Shown here: positions 1 to 8,121 of the stretch, in pieces
Layout of the letters: each line of letters starts with the position of its first letter
Numbering within the stretch: position 1 is the stretch's first letter
NCBI RefSeq assembly: GCF_012034175.1
Contig: NZ_JAATEJ010000004.1
Span: forward strand, 248,001-312,000
Direction of reading: 5' to 3'
Source: Actinacidiphila epipremni
GTDB taxonomy: Bacteria > Actinomycetota > Actinomycetes > Streptomycetales > Streptomycetaceae
Length of the DNA: 64,000 bases
Position numbers and translations under genes: made by a program
The notes under the pieces: generated by a model
What the model was told of the DNA's origin: nothing
Database searches by the model: none
The model's input: the letters and a program-made list of their open reading frames with translations, nothing else

Positions 1-2
1 CA

Positions 3-233
3 CTGCGCAAGGCCGCGGAGCCCCCGGCCGGCGAGCCCGTCCCCGCCCTCGACGCCGCCGCCCCGGGCGCGCTCGGGGCCAGGCTCGCCGCCTCCGCCGC
101 TGCTACGGCCACCGCCGCCCCGGCCGCGCTCGCGGCGACCCCTGCCTCCGTGCCGGCCTCCGCCGCCGGTCCGGGCGCCGGCAAGCGCACCGACCCCGCC
201 GTCAGCATCGACCTTTCCGGGAGCACCGCATGA
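3..233 (+). CDS. C-terminal end of an unidentified protein (partial)
   Basis: An open frame runs in from the left edge and stops at a TGA that overlaps the next ATG (ATGA). The visible 76 residues are Ala/Pro-rich and low in complexity, with a short charged tail (KRTDPAVSIDLSG). No domain can be assigned. The overlap indicates translational coupling with the following membrane-anchored protein. By analogy with sigma/anti-sigma gene pairs the lost part could be a sigma factor or signalling protein, but that is only a guess. Confidence 0.5.
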   Translation: MRKAAEPPAGEPVPALDAAAPGALGARLAASAAATATAAPAALAATPASVPASAAGPGAGKRTDPAVSIDLSGSTA

Positions 234-847
234 ACGACATGACCTTCGAGGACCGGCTCTGGGACGCGCTCGCACACGAGGCCGGGCGCCCCGCGGCGGA
301 CCTGCCCGCCGACGCCTACCGCGCGCGGCCCGCGCGGCGGGTGGTGACCGGAGGGCGGGTCGGGCTCGGGCTGGTGGCCGCCGCCGTCACCGGGACCGCC
401 CTGGCCGTACTGCCCGGCGGCAGCGGCGCCGCGCCCGCGTACGCCGTGGAGGTGGCGAAGGACGGCGACGTGACGATCACCTATGAGCAGGCCAATGCCG
501 CCGTCGCCGGCCGTGGCCAGATCGAGGCGCTGGAAGCCAAGCTGCGTGCGGCGGGCGTCATGGTCCTGGAGGATCCGCGGGGCGTCTACGAGTGCCGGCC
601 CACCGGGGCGCCCGCCGACACGTTCACCTACATGGGCGGCGGCCCCCATGGGCCCGACCCGCAGCCGTCCGTCGTCACGCACTCCGTCGCCACCGCCATC
701 CACTCAGACGAGACGTACGTCGACGGCTGGAAGGTCGTCCACATGCGGCCGGGCGAGACCGTGGTCGTCGACCACAGCGCCCCGAGCCCGCACAACGCCG
801 GCTACGACGTCAACTTCATGGCGGCGAGGTGCACGGCTGTGCCGTAG
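230..847 (+). CDS. Membrane-anchored protein of unknown function
   Basis: A 205-residue protein with a hydrophilic N-terminus of about 40 residues (FEDRLWDALAHEA), one hydrophobic segment at about residues 43-62, and an extracellular domain of about 140 residues with two cysteines (ECRP and ARCT) that could form a disulfide. The layout resembles the small membrane proteins often coupled to ECF sigma genes in streptomycetes, but no zinc-binding anti-sigma motif is visible. It overlaps the upstream partial gene by 4 bp. Function unknown. Confidence 0.7.
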   Translation: MNDMTFEDRLWDALAHEAGRPAADLPADAYRARPARRVVTGGRVGLGLVAAAVTGTALAVLPGGSGAAPAYAVEVAKDGDVTITYEQANAAVAGRGQIEALEAKLRAAGVMVLEDPRGVYECRPTGAPADTFTYMGGGPHGPDPQPSVVTHSVATAIHSDETYVDGWKVVHMRPGETVVVDHSAPSPHNAGYDVNFMAARCTAVP

Positions 848-869
848 GCGTTCCGGACGGGCCAGCCGG

Positions 870-1448
870 TCAGGAGAGGAGCGCGGCCACCGACTCCACG
901 ACGACCTGGCGGCGCCGCGCCGCCGACGCGGGGCCGGCGACCTCGTCGTACTCGGGGACGTTCCCGCTCCAGAAGCCGGACAGGTGCAGGACGAGGCCCA
1001 GCAGCTCGGCAGCGGAGAAGCGGGTCGGCAGCAGTCCCTGCTCCTGCGCCTCCGCGACCGCCCGCACCTTCGCCCGCGTGCTCTCCACGACGATCGGCAC
1101 GACCGCCCCGCTGCCCGCCCGCTCCAGGCGGTACCAGGTCGCCAGGCGCTGCACCCAGGGCCGCTCGACGTAAGAGTCATGCAGCCGGCCGGCGTATTCG
1201 GGCAGGTCGGCGGGGTCGATCGGCACGGCGTCGACGGTCTGCCGGCACATGTCGTCGAAGACGGCGTCGAACAGGCCGTCCTTGCTGCCGAAGTAGTGGT
1301 AGATCTGCGCCTTGTTGCTGCGGGCCTCGGCGGCGATACGGTCGACGCGTGCGCCGGCGATGCCGTACGCGGCGAATTCGCCGGTCGCCGCGTCCAGGAG
1401 GCGGCGCCGGGTGGCTTCCGCGTCGCGGGCGGGGGCGTCCTTGCTCAT
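870..1448 (-). CDS. TetR/AcrR family transcriptional regulator
   Basis: A 192-residue DNA-binding repressor. The TetR helix-turn-helix is at about residues 13-58, with the recognition helix in KAQIYHYFGSK at 46-56. The remainder is a helical ligand-binding domain that gives no clue to the ligand. Its promoter region carries an inverted repeat (1461-1480), and closely related sites lie ahead of the SDR gene at 3981. It therefore probably represses itself and that SDR. Family assignment is secure; the regulon is inferred. Confidence 0.88.
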   Translation of the reverse strand: MSKDAPARDAEATRRRLLDAATGEFAAYGIAGARVDRIAAEARSNKAQIYHYFGSKDGLFDAVFDDMCRQTVDAVPIDPADLPEYAGRLHDSYVERPWVQRLATWYRLERAGSGAVVPIVVESTRAKVRAVAEAQEQGLLPTRFSAAELLGLVLHLSGFWSGNVPEYDEVAGPASAARRRQVVVESVAALLS

Positions 1449-1460
1449 ACGTCCACGGTA

Positions 1461-1480
1461 TCAACTAACTGACCAGTTGA
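1461..1480. promoter_or_regulatory. Probable TetR operator
   Basis: Inverted repeat TCAACT-N8-AGTTGA, 13 bp upstream of the TetR start codon. Its core AACTGACCAGTT recurs in variant form at 3888-3899 and 3944-3955 upstream of the SDR gene. Confidence 0.65.
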
Positions 1481-1602
1481 CATGGGGGTGGGCATGACTC
1501 TGGGTGGGCGACTGCGGCGCGCTGGTCCCTGCGGGACGGGCGCCAGGCCAGAACAATAGGGCCCGGACGCCCCCGCCCCCCACACCCGGAGGTCCCCCAC
1601 CC

Positions 1603-3855
1603 GTGAACGCAGCCGACCGCCTCGTACGGACGACGCCCGCCGGTGCGCTACGGGGAGTGCCCGAGGGGGCGAAGGGCCAGGTCACGGCGTTCCGTGGCAT
1701 CCCGTACGCCACGGCCCCCCGCTTCGCCGCCCCCGAACCCGCCCCCACCTGGCAAGGCATCCGCGACGCCACCCACGCCGGCCCCGCCGCCCCCCAACCC
1801 CCCTCCCGCCTGACCCCGGTGATGGGCCCGAGCGACGCCCTGCCCCAGAGCGAGGACTGCTTGACGCTGAATGTCTGGACCCCGAGCACTGCGGGGAGCT
1901 CGGCCGATGCCGCCGGGGCCGAGGCGAGCGCTGAGGTCGGCCCGGGCGCCGGTGCCGGGGAGCCCGGCGGTGGGCCCGGCGAGGGCGCTGGGCTCGGCGG
2001 TACTGGGGCCGGGGTCGCCACGGGGTCGGGCGGTGAGGTCGGCGCGCGGGCCGGGGCGGGCGAGGCGAGCGGTGGGCCTGGCGGTGCTGGGCCCGGGGTC
2101 GGGGGCGGGTCCGGTGCTGGCGGGGCCGAGGCGGACGGCGGGTCCGGCGGCGATGAGGCCGAGGGTGGGCCCGGCGGGGCTGACGGTCCTGGCGAAGGGC
2201 TGTTGCCGGTGCTTGTGTGGCTGCATGGCGGGGGCTTTTCCAGCGGGTCGGGCGGGGAGGGCTTCTACGACGGCGGGCTGCTCGCCGAGCGCGGGCGGAT
2301 GGTGGTGGTCACCGTCAACTACCGGCTGGGGGCGTTCGGTTACCTCTACCTCGGGCCCGGCTTCGGGCCGGCGAACCCGGGGCTGCTCGATCAGCTCGCC
2401 GCGCTGCGTTGGGTGCGGGACACGATCGAGGTCTTCGGCGGCGACCCGGCCCGCGTCACTCTCGCCGGTCAGTCCGCCGGGGCGCTGTCCGCGCTGGCCC
2501 TGCTCGCCCACCCGGCCGGGCGCGGGCTCTTCCACCAGGCGGTGCTGGAAAGCACCCCGGCCGGCGTCGCCCCGCACTCCCCGGCGGAGGCCACCGCGAA
2601 CGCCCGCCGCCTGGCCGAGCTGCTGGGCCTGAGCCCCACCCAGCCCCCGCCGGTCGACCCGGCGGAGATGGCCCACCCCGCGGAGGCCGCCAACCGCCGC
2701 GCATCCCAGGCCGCAGGCCCGACCACCCCCGGACCCCGGCGAGCCCCGGGCCCGACCGCCTCCGGCCCGGGGCGGCACGTCGACTCGACCGGCTCCGGTC
2801 CGCGCCGGGACGCGGGGCCGGCTGCCCCCGGCCCGGGGCGGGACGCCGACCCGACCGCCCCGGCTCCCCGCCCCGACCCGGGCTCGACCGGCCCCGGTCC
2901 GCGGCCAGATGCGGGCCCGACCTCCGCAGCCCCCCAGCGGGATTCGGGACCTACCGCCTCCAGGCCGGGGCGGGACCCGGGCCCGGCTGCCCCCGGGTCG
3001 GGGCGGAACGCCGACCCGACCACTCCTGGTTCGCGCCGGGACGCCGGCCCGACCAACCCGGCTCCTCGGCCGGACCCGGGCTCGGTTGACCCCGGCCGGG
3101 GGCGGGACGCCGGCCCGGCTGCCCCCGGCCCGGGGCGGGATGGAGGTCCGACGGGGCCAGGCTCGCGGTGGGACGGCGGGGGCGCCCCGGCTCACCGGTG
3201 GGAGGCGCCGCGGTCGTCTGAGGCATTTACGCCGCGGGCGGCGGAGTCCGGGGCCGCGCCGGAGGCGGATGCGCGGGGGCTCGTGGCGAGTTTGCGGGCG
3301 GTGGCCGTCCCGACGCTGCTGGATGCGCAGCAAGCGCTCTCGCGGGAGCGGTCCGCGCCGCTGTCCGTCACGCCGCCGTTGCAGCTCGTCGCGGCGGAGG
3401 GGCTGCCCGCGGACCTGCTGCGTACCGCGCGGGCCGATGTGCCGCTGCTCATCGGGACCGCCCGGGAGGAGGCGCGGGCCTTCTTCCCGGACGAGCCGGA
3501 CGGCGTGCTCGCGGAGGTCACCGAGGAGCGGTTCGCGGAGCCGAGCGGGCAGCTCGCCGCCCGGGCCGCCGACGCGTATGCGTACCGCTTCGACTGGGCC
3601 CCGCAGGGCAGCCCGCTCGGTGCCTGCCACTGCATCGAGCTGCCCTTCGTCTTCGGCGCCGGCGGGGACGCCCCCGGCGGCGGGGAGGGCGACGCGGCAC
3701 GCGAGGGCGCCTGGGCCGCCGCGCCCATGCTCGTCGGCGCCGCGCCGGAGGACCTGCGCCGCCTCACCGCCGAGGTGCAGTCCGCCTGGGCGTCCTTCGT
3801 CCACACCGGCACCCCGGGCTGGGCCCCGTACCCGCAGGTCAAACACATCCGCTGA
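1603..3855 (+). CDS. Type B carboxylesterase with large low-complexity insertions
   Basis: An alpha/beta-hydrolase esterase of about 750 residues. The GTG at 1603 is chosen because it follows a GGAGG at 1587-1592. It shows the type B signature: an EDCLTLNVW strand, oxyanion-hole HGGGF at 208-212, catalytic serine in GQSAG (Ser291), probable acid Glu623 in GTAREEA, and His676 in GACHCIELPF. Two blocks foreign to the family interrupt the fold: a Gly/Ala/Glu-rich stretch of about 103 residues (DNA 1891-2199) before the oxyanion loop, and thirteen 11-residue repeats (DNA 2734-3162) between the serine and the acid. Without these the length is near the family norm of about 500. All catalytic residues remain, so it may be active. 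It lies between a TetR gene and its putative target SDR. Confidence 0.82.
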   Translation: MNAADRLVRTTPAGALRGVPEGAKGQVTAFRGIPYATAPRFAAPEPAPTWQGIRDATHAGPAAPQPPSRLTPVMGPSDALPQSEDCLTLNVWTPSTAGSSADAAGAEASAEVGPGAGAGEPGGGPGEGAGLGGTGAGVATGSGGEVGARAGAGEASGGPGGAGPGVGGGSGAGGAEADGGSGGDEAEGGPGGADGPGEGLLPVLVWLHGGGFSSGSGGEGFYDGGLLAERGRMVVVTVNYRLGAFGYLYLGPGFGPANPGLLDQLAALRWVRDTIEVFGGDPARVTLAGQSAGALSALALLAHPAGRGLFHQAVLESTPAGVAPHSPAEATANARRLAELLGLSPTQPPPVDPAEMAHPAEAANRRASQAAGPTTPGPRRAPGPTASGPGRHVDSTGSGPRRDAGPAAPGPGRDADPTAPAPRPDPGSTGPGPRPDAGPTSAAPQRDSGPTASRPGRDPGPAAPGSGRNADPTTPGSRRDAGPTNPAPRPDPGSVDPGRGRDAGPAAPGPGRDGGPTGPGSRWDGGGAPAHRWEAPRSSEAFTPRAAESGAAPEADARGLVASLRAVAVPTLLDAQQALSRERSAPLSVTPPLQLVAAEGLPADLLRTARADVPLLIGTAREEARAFFPDEPDGVLAEVTEERFAEPSGQLAARAADAYAYRFDWAPQGSPLGACHCIELPFVFGAGGDAPGGGEGDAAREGAWAAAPMLVGAAPEDLRRLTAEVQSAWASFVHTGTPGWAPYPQVKHIR
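2734..3162 (+). repeat. 33-bp in-frame tandem repeat, 13 copies
   Basis: Thirteen consecutive 33-bp units encode an 11-residue consensus close to P-x-R-D-x-G-P-T-x-P-G, followed by a partial unit (SRWDGGG). The array sits at residues 378-520 of the esterase. Copies differ at several positions, so it is not a very recent expansion. Confidence 0.85.
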
Positions 3856-3880
3856 CGTCCCCGAGCGCACCGCCACGCCA

Positions 3881-3955
3881 GTCAACTAACCGGCCAGTTG
3901 ACAATGGCCCCGCCGCGCAGTTCCATGGAAGCAGTTGCTAATCAACCGGTTAGTA
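3881..3955. promoter_or_regulatory. Tandem TetR-type operators upstream of the SDR gene
   Basis: GTCAACT-N8-AGTTGAC is a perfect 7-bp-arm inverted repeat at 3881-3902. A second related site with core AACCGGTTAGTA lies at 3944-3955. Both match the site ahead of the TetR gene at 870-1448, so the SDR is the likely main target of that regulator. Confidence 0.65.
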
Positions 3956-3980
3956 AGAAAGCCTCGCCCCGGAGGACCCC

Positions 3981-4889
3981 ATGTCCACCACCCCCCAGAA
4001 AACCCCCACCCCCCGCACCACCCCCGCCGTCTTCCTGGTCAGCGGTGCGTCGCGCGGGCTCGGCCGGGAGGTCGTGACGGCCGCGCTGGAAGCCGGCCAC
4101 CAGGTCGTCGCCGGTGTACGCAAGGCCGGCGCGCTGGATGACCTCGCCGGGCGGTACGGCGACCGGCTGGCCGTCGTCGAGCTGGACGTCACCGACGACG
4201 CCGCCGCCCGCAACGCCGTGCGTACCGCCGTGGACCGCTTCGGGCGGCTCGACGTCCTGGTCAACAACGCCGGGTACGCGAACGTCGGCTCGATCGAGGA
4301 CGTCGGCTTCGAGGACTTCCGCGCCCAGGTCGAGACCAACTTCTACGGCGTCGTCCGGCTCACCCGGGCCGCGCTGCCGGTGCTGCGCGAGCAGCGCTCC
4401 GGCCACATCGTGCAGATCTCCTCGGTCGGCGGCCGGCTCGCCACCCCGGGCCTGGGCGCGTACCAGTCGTCGAAGTGGGCGGTCGGCGGCTTCTCCTCCG
4501 TGCTCGCCACCGAGGTCGCACCGCTCGGCATCAAGGTGACCGTCATCGAGCCCGGCGGCATGAGCACGGAGTGGGCCGGCTCCTCGATGCGGATCGACGA
4601 CGTGCGGCCGGAGTACGAGGAGACCGTGGGCCTGATGGGCCGGATGCGCTCCCCGCAGAACACCGCCGCGAGCGACCCCGTGAAGGTCGCCCGGCTGGTC
4701 CTCGACGTCGTCGCGCTCGACGAGCCGCCGCTGCGGCTGCTGGCCGGACCCGACGCGTACCAGTACGGCACGGCGGCCGGCCGCGCGCTGCTGGAGTCGG
4801 ACGAGAAGTGGGAGGCGCTGAGCGAGTCCACGGCCGTCGACGGCATCACGCACGAGCAGCGCGACCCGCTGGGCCACCACACGCGCTGA
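3981..4889 (+). CDS. Short-chain dehydrogenase/reductase
   Basis: A 302-residue classical SDR, expected to be NAD(P)-dependent and cytoplasmic. The cofactor motif GASRGLG is at 22-28, NNAG at 95-98, the catalytic Ser at about 148, and Tyr161/Lys165 in YQSSK. A poly-Pro/Thr N-terminus of about 15 residues precedes the fold. GGAGG stands just ahead of the ATG. TetR-type operators lie in the 125 bp upstream, so expression is probably induced when the divergent-side regulator binds its ligand. Substrate unknown. Confidence 0.88.
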   Translation: MSTTPQKTPTPRTTPAVFLVSGASRGLGREVVTAALEAGHQVVAGVRKAGALDDLAGRYGDRLAVVELDVTDDAAARNAVRTAVDRFGRLDVLVNNAGYANVGSIEDVGFEDFRAQVETNFYGVVRLTRAALPVLREQRSGHIVQISSVGGRLATPGLGAYQSSKWAVGGFSSVLATEVAPLGIKVTVIEPGGMSTEWAGSSMRIDDVRPEYEETVGLMGRMRSPQNTAASDPVKVARLVLDVVALDEPPLRLLAGPDAYQYGTAAGRALLESDEKWEALSESTAVDGITHEQRDPLGHHTR

Positions 4890-4902
4890 CCCCCCCGCCT
4901 GA

Positions 4903-4932
4903 GCCGGGCCCCCACGCACCGCAGGGCCCGGC
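4903..4932. terminator. Hairpin terminator after the SDR gene
   Basis: GCCGGGCCC and GGGCCCGGC form a 9-bp stem around a 12-nt loop, 14 bp after the stop codon. There is no U-run, as is usual in this group. Confidence 0.55.
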
Positions 4933-5080
4933 CCCCGCACGTCAACGGGCCCAGAGCGTAAGGGAGTTGGGGCCGACGGCCCGGTGTGACGGGGCCGCGT
5001 GGCATCCTGTGACCTTCACGCTCCGCCGGTCACCGCCTTTCACCGCCGGGGATGGACGGGGAGGTTGGGGGGAAGGGTGC

Positions 5081-5956
5081 ATGAAGCTCTGCTTTCTGGT
5101 CGAGGAGAACTACCGCTACGACGGCATGCCGGTCGAGGTGATCCGTCAACTCGACGCGTGGGGACACCAGGTGGACGTGCTGCGGCCCGGCGGCTCGCTG
5201 CTGCGGATGACCGACCTCGTCACCGCCGGCAGCCATGACGCATGGGTGCTCAAGACCGTCTCCGGCGGCCCCGGGCTCACCCTGCTGGAGGCCGCCGCCG
5301 GCGCGGGCCTGGTCACCGTCAACGACGCCCGCGCCATCCGCGGTGTACGGGACAAGGCGCTCGCCGCCGCGATCGGCCGCAGCCGCGGACTGCCGATCCC
5401 GCCGACCTACGCCGCCGCGACGCCCGAACTCCTCACCGAAATACCGGAGTCGGAGTATCCGCTGGTCGTCAAGCCGGCCAACGGCAGCTCGGGCCGCGCG
5501 GTCCACCTGCTCCCCGCGCCCGACCGGCTCGCCGCGCTCATGCCGGAACTGCGCGGCGAGGGGCTGCTGATCGCCCAGCCGTACGTGCCCAACCCCGGCG
5601 TGGATATCAAGGTCTACTGCGTCGTCGGCGACTTCTACGCCACCGAGCGCCGCTCCCCGCTGCACCCCGACCACCGGCACCCCGAGCGCCGGGTGCCGCT
5701 GTCGCAGGAGGTCGCGGCGGTCGCCGCGCAGGTCGGCGCGGTCTACGGGCTGGACCTGTACGGCCTGGACGTGCTGCTCACGCCGGACGGCCCGGTCGTC
5801 GTGGACGTCAACGACTTCCCGAGCTTCCGCCAGGTGCCGGACGCGGCGTCCCGGGTCGCCGCCGCCGTCCTCGACCTGGCCCGCACCCACCGCCCGGCCC
5901 CCGCCTGGTGCGCGCCACCGCCCGCCGCGCCCGCCGCCGCGGTGGCGGTGCCGTGA
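5081..5956 (+). CDS. RimK-like ATP-grasp protein (first of a pair)
   Basis: A 291-residue ATP-grasp ligase-type protein. The ATG at 5081 is preceded by GGAAGGG, and the fold begins directly (MKLCFLVEE). ATP- and Mg-binding elements are visible: Lys131 in VVKPANGSSGRA, DIKVYCV at 175-181, GLDVL at 228-232, and VDVNDFPSF at 241-249. Such enzymes join a carboxylate to an amine through an acyl-phosphate; the substrate cannot be read from the sequence. It overlaps the second ATP-grasp gene by 4 bp (GTGA), so the two are co-translated and may act together or as a heterodimer. The last 30 residues are a Pro/Ala tail. Confidence 0.8.
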   Translation: MKLCFLVEENYRYDGMPVEVIRQLDAWGHQVDVLRPGGSLLRMTDLVTAGSHDAWVLKTVSGGPGLTLLEAAAGAGLVTVNDARAIRGVRDKALAAAIGRSRGLPIPPTYAAATPELLTEIPESEYPLVVKPANGSSGRAVHLLPAPDRLAALMPELRGEGLLIAQPYVPNPGVDIKVYCVVGDFYATERRSPLHPDHRHPERRVPLSQEVAAVAAQVGAVYGLDLYGLDVLLTPDGPVVVDVNDFPSFRQVPDAASRVAAAVLDLARTHRPAPAWCAPPPAAPAAAVAVP

Positions 5957-6777
5957 GCGCCGGCCGACCGCGGGTCGGGCTCATCACGCCGGACCCCGGG
6001 CACCCGCTGCTGGCGGCGACCACCGCGCTGCTCACCGGCTCGGGCCAGGCGGTCGTGGAGACCCTGGCACCGGACGCCGGGCTGCCCGCCGGGGAGCCGG
6101 CGGCGGTCTATCTGCTCAAGTCCCGCACCCCGCAGGCGATACGGCTGGCCCGCGCACTCGAAGCCGCGGGCGCCGCGGTGCTCAACTCCGCCGCCGCGAC
6201 GGCCCGTTGCCAGGACCGTACGGCCATGGCCGCCGACGCCCGCCGCGCCGGGCTGCCCTTCGTGCCCACCCGCAGCTACGCCTCCGCCGCCGAACTCGCC
6301 GCGGGGGAGGGCGAGATGGCGGCCGGGCCGGTCGTCGTCAAGAGCCGGCGCAGCGCCAAGGGGGATGTGGTCGTACGGCTCGACGGGCCCGCCGCCGTAC
6401 GGGAGTTCGCCGCGAGCGCACCGCCCGGGCCGTACGTCGCGCAGGACTTCGTGCCGAACGACGGCTGGGACCACAAGCTGTGGGTCATCGGCCCGCAGGT
6501 CTTCGCCGCCCTGCGCCGCTCCGAACTGGCCGCGTCGGCAGGTACGTTCACGGGGTCCGTCGACATCCCCGACGCCTGGCGCGACCTCGTCCGCCGGACC
6601 GGTGAGGTCTTCGGCCTCGACGTCTACGGCGTCGACGTCCTCGCCACCCCCGCGGGCCCGGTCGTCGTCGACGTCAACGCCTTCCCCGGCGTCCGCGACC
6701 AGGCCGGCGCCCCGGAAGCCCTCGCCGCCCTCGCCCTGCGTGCCGCCCGCGGCCTCACGGCGGCCCCGAACCGTTGA
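5953..6777 (+). CDS. RimK-like ATP-grasp protein (second of a pair)
   Basis: A 274-residue paralogue-like partner of the gene just upstream. It starts at the GTG overlapping the upstream TGA. Signature parts are VVVKSRRSAKGDVV (ATP lysine region), DHKLWVIG, GVDVL and VVVDVNAFPGV (Mg ligands near the C-terminus). The two proteins share order of motifs but not close sequence, consistent with an old duplication. Its 3' end overlaps the convergent membrane glycosyltransferase gene by 23 bp. Likely an amide- or peptide-forming ligase of unknown product. Confidence 0.8.
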   Translation: MSAGRPRVGLITPDPGHPLLAATTALLTGSGQAVVETLAPDAGLPAGEPAAVYLLKSRTPQAIRLARALEAAGAAVLNSAAATARCQDRTAMAADARRAGLPFVPTRSYASAAELAAGEGEMAAGPVVVKSRRSAKGDVVVRLDGPAAVREFAASAPPGPYVAQDFVPNDGWDHKLWVIGPQVFAALRRSELAASAGTFTGSVDIPDAWRDLVRRTGEVFGLDVYGVDVLATPAGPVVVDVNAFPGVRDQAGAPEALAALALRAARGLTAAPNR

Positions 6778-7954
6778 GCCAGAAAGCCCCGTAGACGGCG
6801 GAGCCGAGCGCCAGGACGGTGAGCATCGCGACCCGCAGCCGTACCGGCCGGCGCGCCAACCAGGCGGCGACCGGCACCAGTACGGTGAACGCCGGCATCA
6901 ACAGGCGCGGCTTGGAGCCGAAATAGCTCGACGAGCACAGCGCCAGCAGGATCACGACCCCCGAATAGACCTGCACCGACAGCGGATACCGCTCCCGGAA
7001 CCCGCGGGCGTACCCCCACAGCAGCACCCCGATCCCCGCGGCCAGCAACGGCCCGCCCACGTAGGGCGGATGCGCGGTGAGCCGCCCGAGGAAGCGGGCG
7101 AACGCGGCGCCGCCGTCGAAGCCGTTGCCCCAGCCCCGCTGGACGTCCAGGTAGCCCAGCAGGCTGCCGCGCCGCGCCCCCACCCACAGCACGTACCCCG
7201 CCGCACCCAGCGGCGCGAGCAGCGCGCCCGCGGCGATCCGCAGGTCCGGTCCGCCCTTCCGGCGGGCCGCCGACCCCGCCGCGACCAGCACCGCGCACAC
7301 CACCGCCAGGCCGATCGGCCGGGTGAGCCCGGCAGTTGACGCCAGCAGGCCCGCGCCGATCCAGCGGCCGGTGAGCGCGCAGTACAGCGACCAGGAGGCC
7401 GCCGCCACGAACAGCGACTCGCTGTACGCCATCGACTGCACGATGCCGACCGGCAGCGCGGCCCACAGCACGACCGTGGCGGTCGCGGCGCCCTCGCCCC
7501 CGAAGAGCCGTACGACGGCGAAGATGCCGGCCGCGGCGGCCAGCGAGGCGAGCGCGGAGACCGCGAGCCCGGCGTCCGGCTCCGACAGCCCGGTCAGCCA
7601 GGAGACCGCCCGCTCCAGCCACGGCAGGAGCGGGAAGAACGCCATGTCGGACAGCCGGCGGCCGTCCGGCGCGGTCAGGACAAAGCCGTAGCCCTGGTCG
7701 ACGACGCGCACGTACCAGAGCGAATCCCAGCGGGCGTTGAGCAGCGTCCGCGCGCTCTTGCCGGCGGCGGCGGACCAGGCGGTGAGGACGAGCACACCGG
7801 TGAGGCGGACCAGGGCGTAATACGCCACGGCGGTCCCGGCGGTGCGGATGCTCTCGGAATTCGGCGGGGCGAGGAACGCCTGGCCGGGGGCGGGGCCCGA
7901 TAACGCGGTAATCGGCGTTGCGGGGTCAGGAGTTCCGTTCTTCTGCTGATGCAC
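6755..7954 (-). CDS. PIG-V-like membrane mannosyltransferase
   Basis: A 399-residue integral membrane protein with about ten hydrophobic segments. The first extracytoplasmic loop has the conserved pattern NARWDSLWYVRVVDQGY, typical of PIG-V-like and related GT-C glycosyltransferases, with the Asp expected to be catalytic. Family members use a polyprenyl-phosphate sugar donor outside the membrane. A GGCGGAAG precedes the GTG start. Target glycan or protein unknown; its tail overlaps the convergent ATP-grasp gene. Confidence 0.72.
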   Translation of the reverse strand: MHQQKNGTPDPATPITALSGPAPGQAFLAPPNSESIRTAGTAVAYYALVRLTGVLVLTAWSAAAGKSARTLLNARWDSLWYVRVVDQGYGFVLTAPDGRRLSDMAFFPLLPWLERAVSWLTGLSEPDAGLAVSALASLAAAAGIFAVVRLFGGEGAATATVVLWAALPVGIVQSMAYSESLFVAAASWSLYCALTGRWIGAGLLASTAGLTRPIGLAVVCAVLVAAGSAARRKGGPDLRIAAGALLAPLGAAGYVLWVGARRGSLLGYLDVQRGWGNGFDGGAAFARFLGRLTAHPPYVGGPLLAAGIGVLLWGYARGFRERYPLSVQVYSGVVILLALCSSSYFGSKPRLLMPAFTVLVPVAAWLARRPVRLRVAMLTVLALGSAVYGAFWLNGSGPP

Positions 7955-8057
7955 GTGGGTACTTCCGCCGTTCGTGGTACCGACTGCCGGGAAATAGCCG
8001 GGGCTCGGGAAATGCTTTGGTGGTCAAACTTACGGAGCCCGGCGGAAGTTCCTGCCC

Positions 8058-8111
8058 GGTTCTGGTCCTGGTCCCGGTCCTGGTCCTGGCTCCGGTCCCG
8101 GTCCCGGTCTT
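8058..8111. repeat. Hexameric tandem repeat
   Basis: Nine imperfect copies of GGTCCT/GGTCCC lie between the end of the large membrane-protein gene and the start of the mannosyltransferase gene. No coding or regulatory role is evident. Confidence 0.7.
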
Positions 8112-8121
8112 GCGCGGTGCT

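Noticed and set aside
1648..3885. Long minus-strand open frame opposite the esterase
   Set aside because: Arg/Gly/Pro-rich translation with no motifs; the esterase on the plus strand has all catalytic residues.
4475..5080. N-terminal extension of the first ATP-grasp protein by 202 codons
   Set aside because: It overlaps the SDR gene in another frame; MKLCFLVEE at 5081 with GGAAGGG is the natural start.
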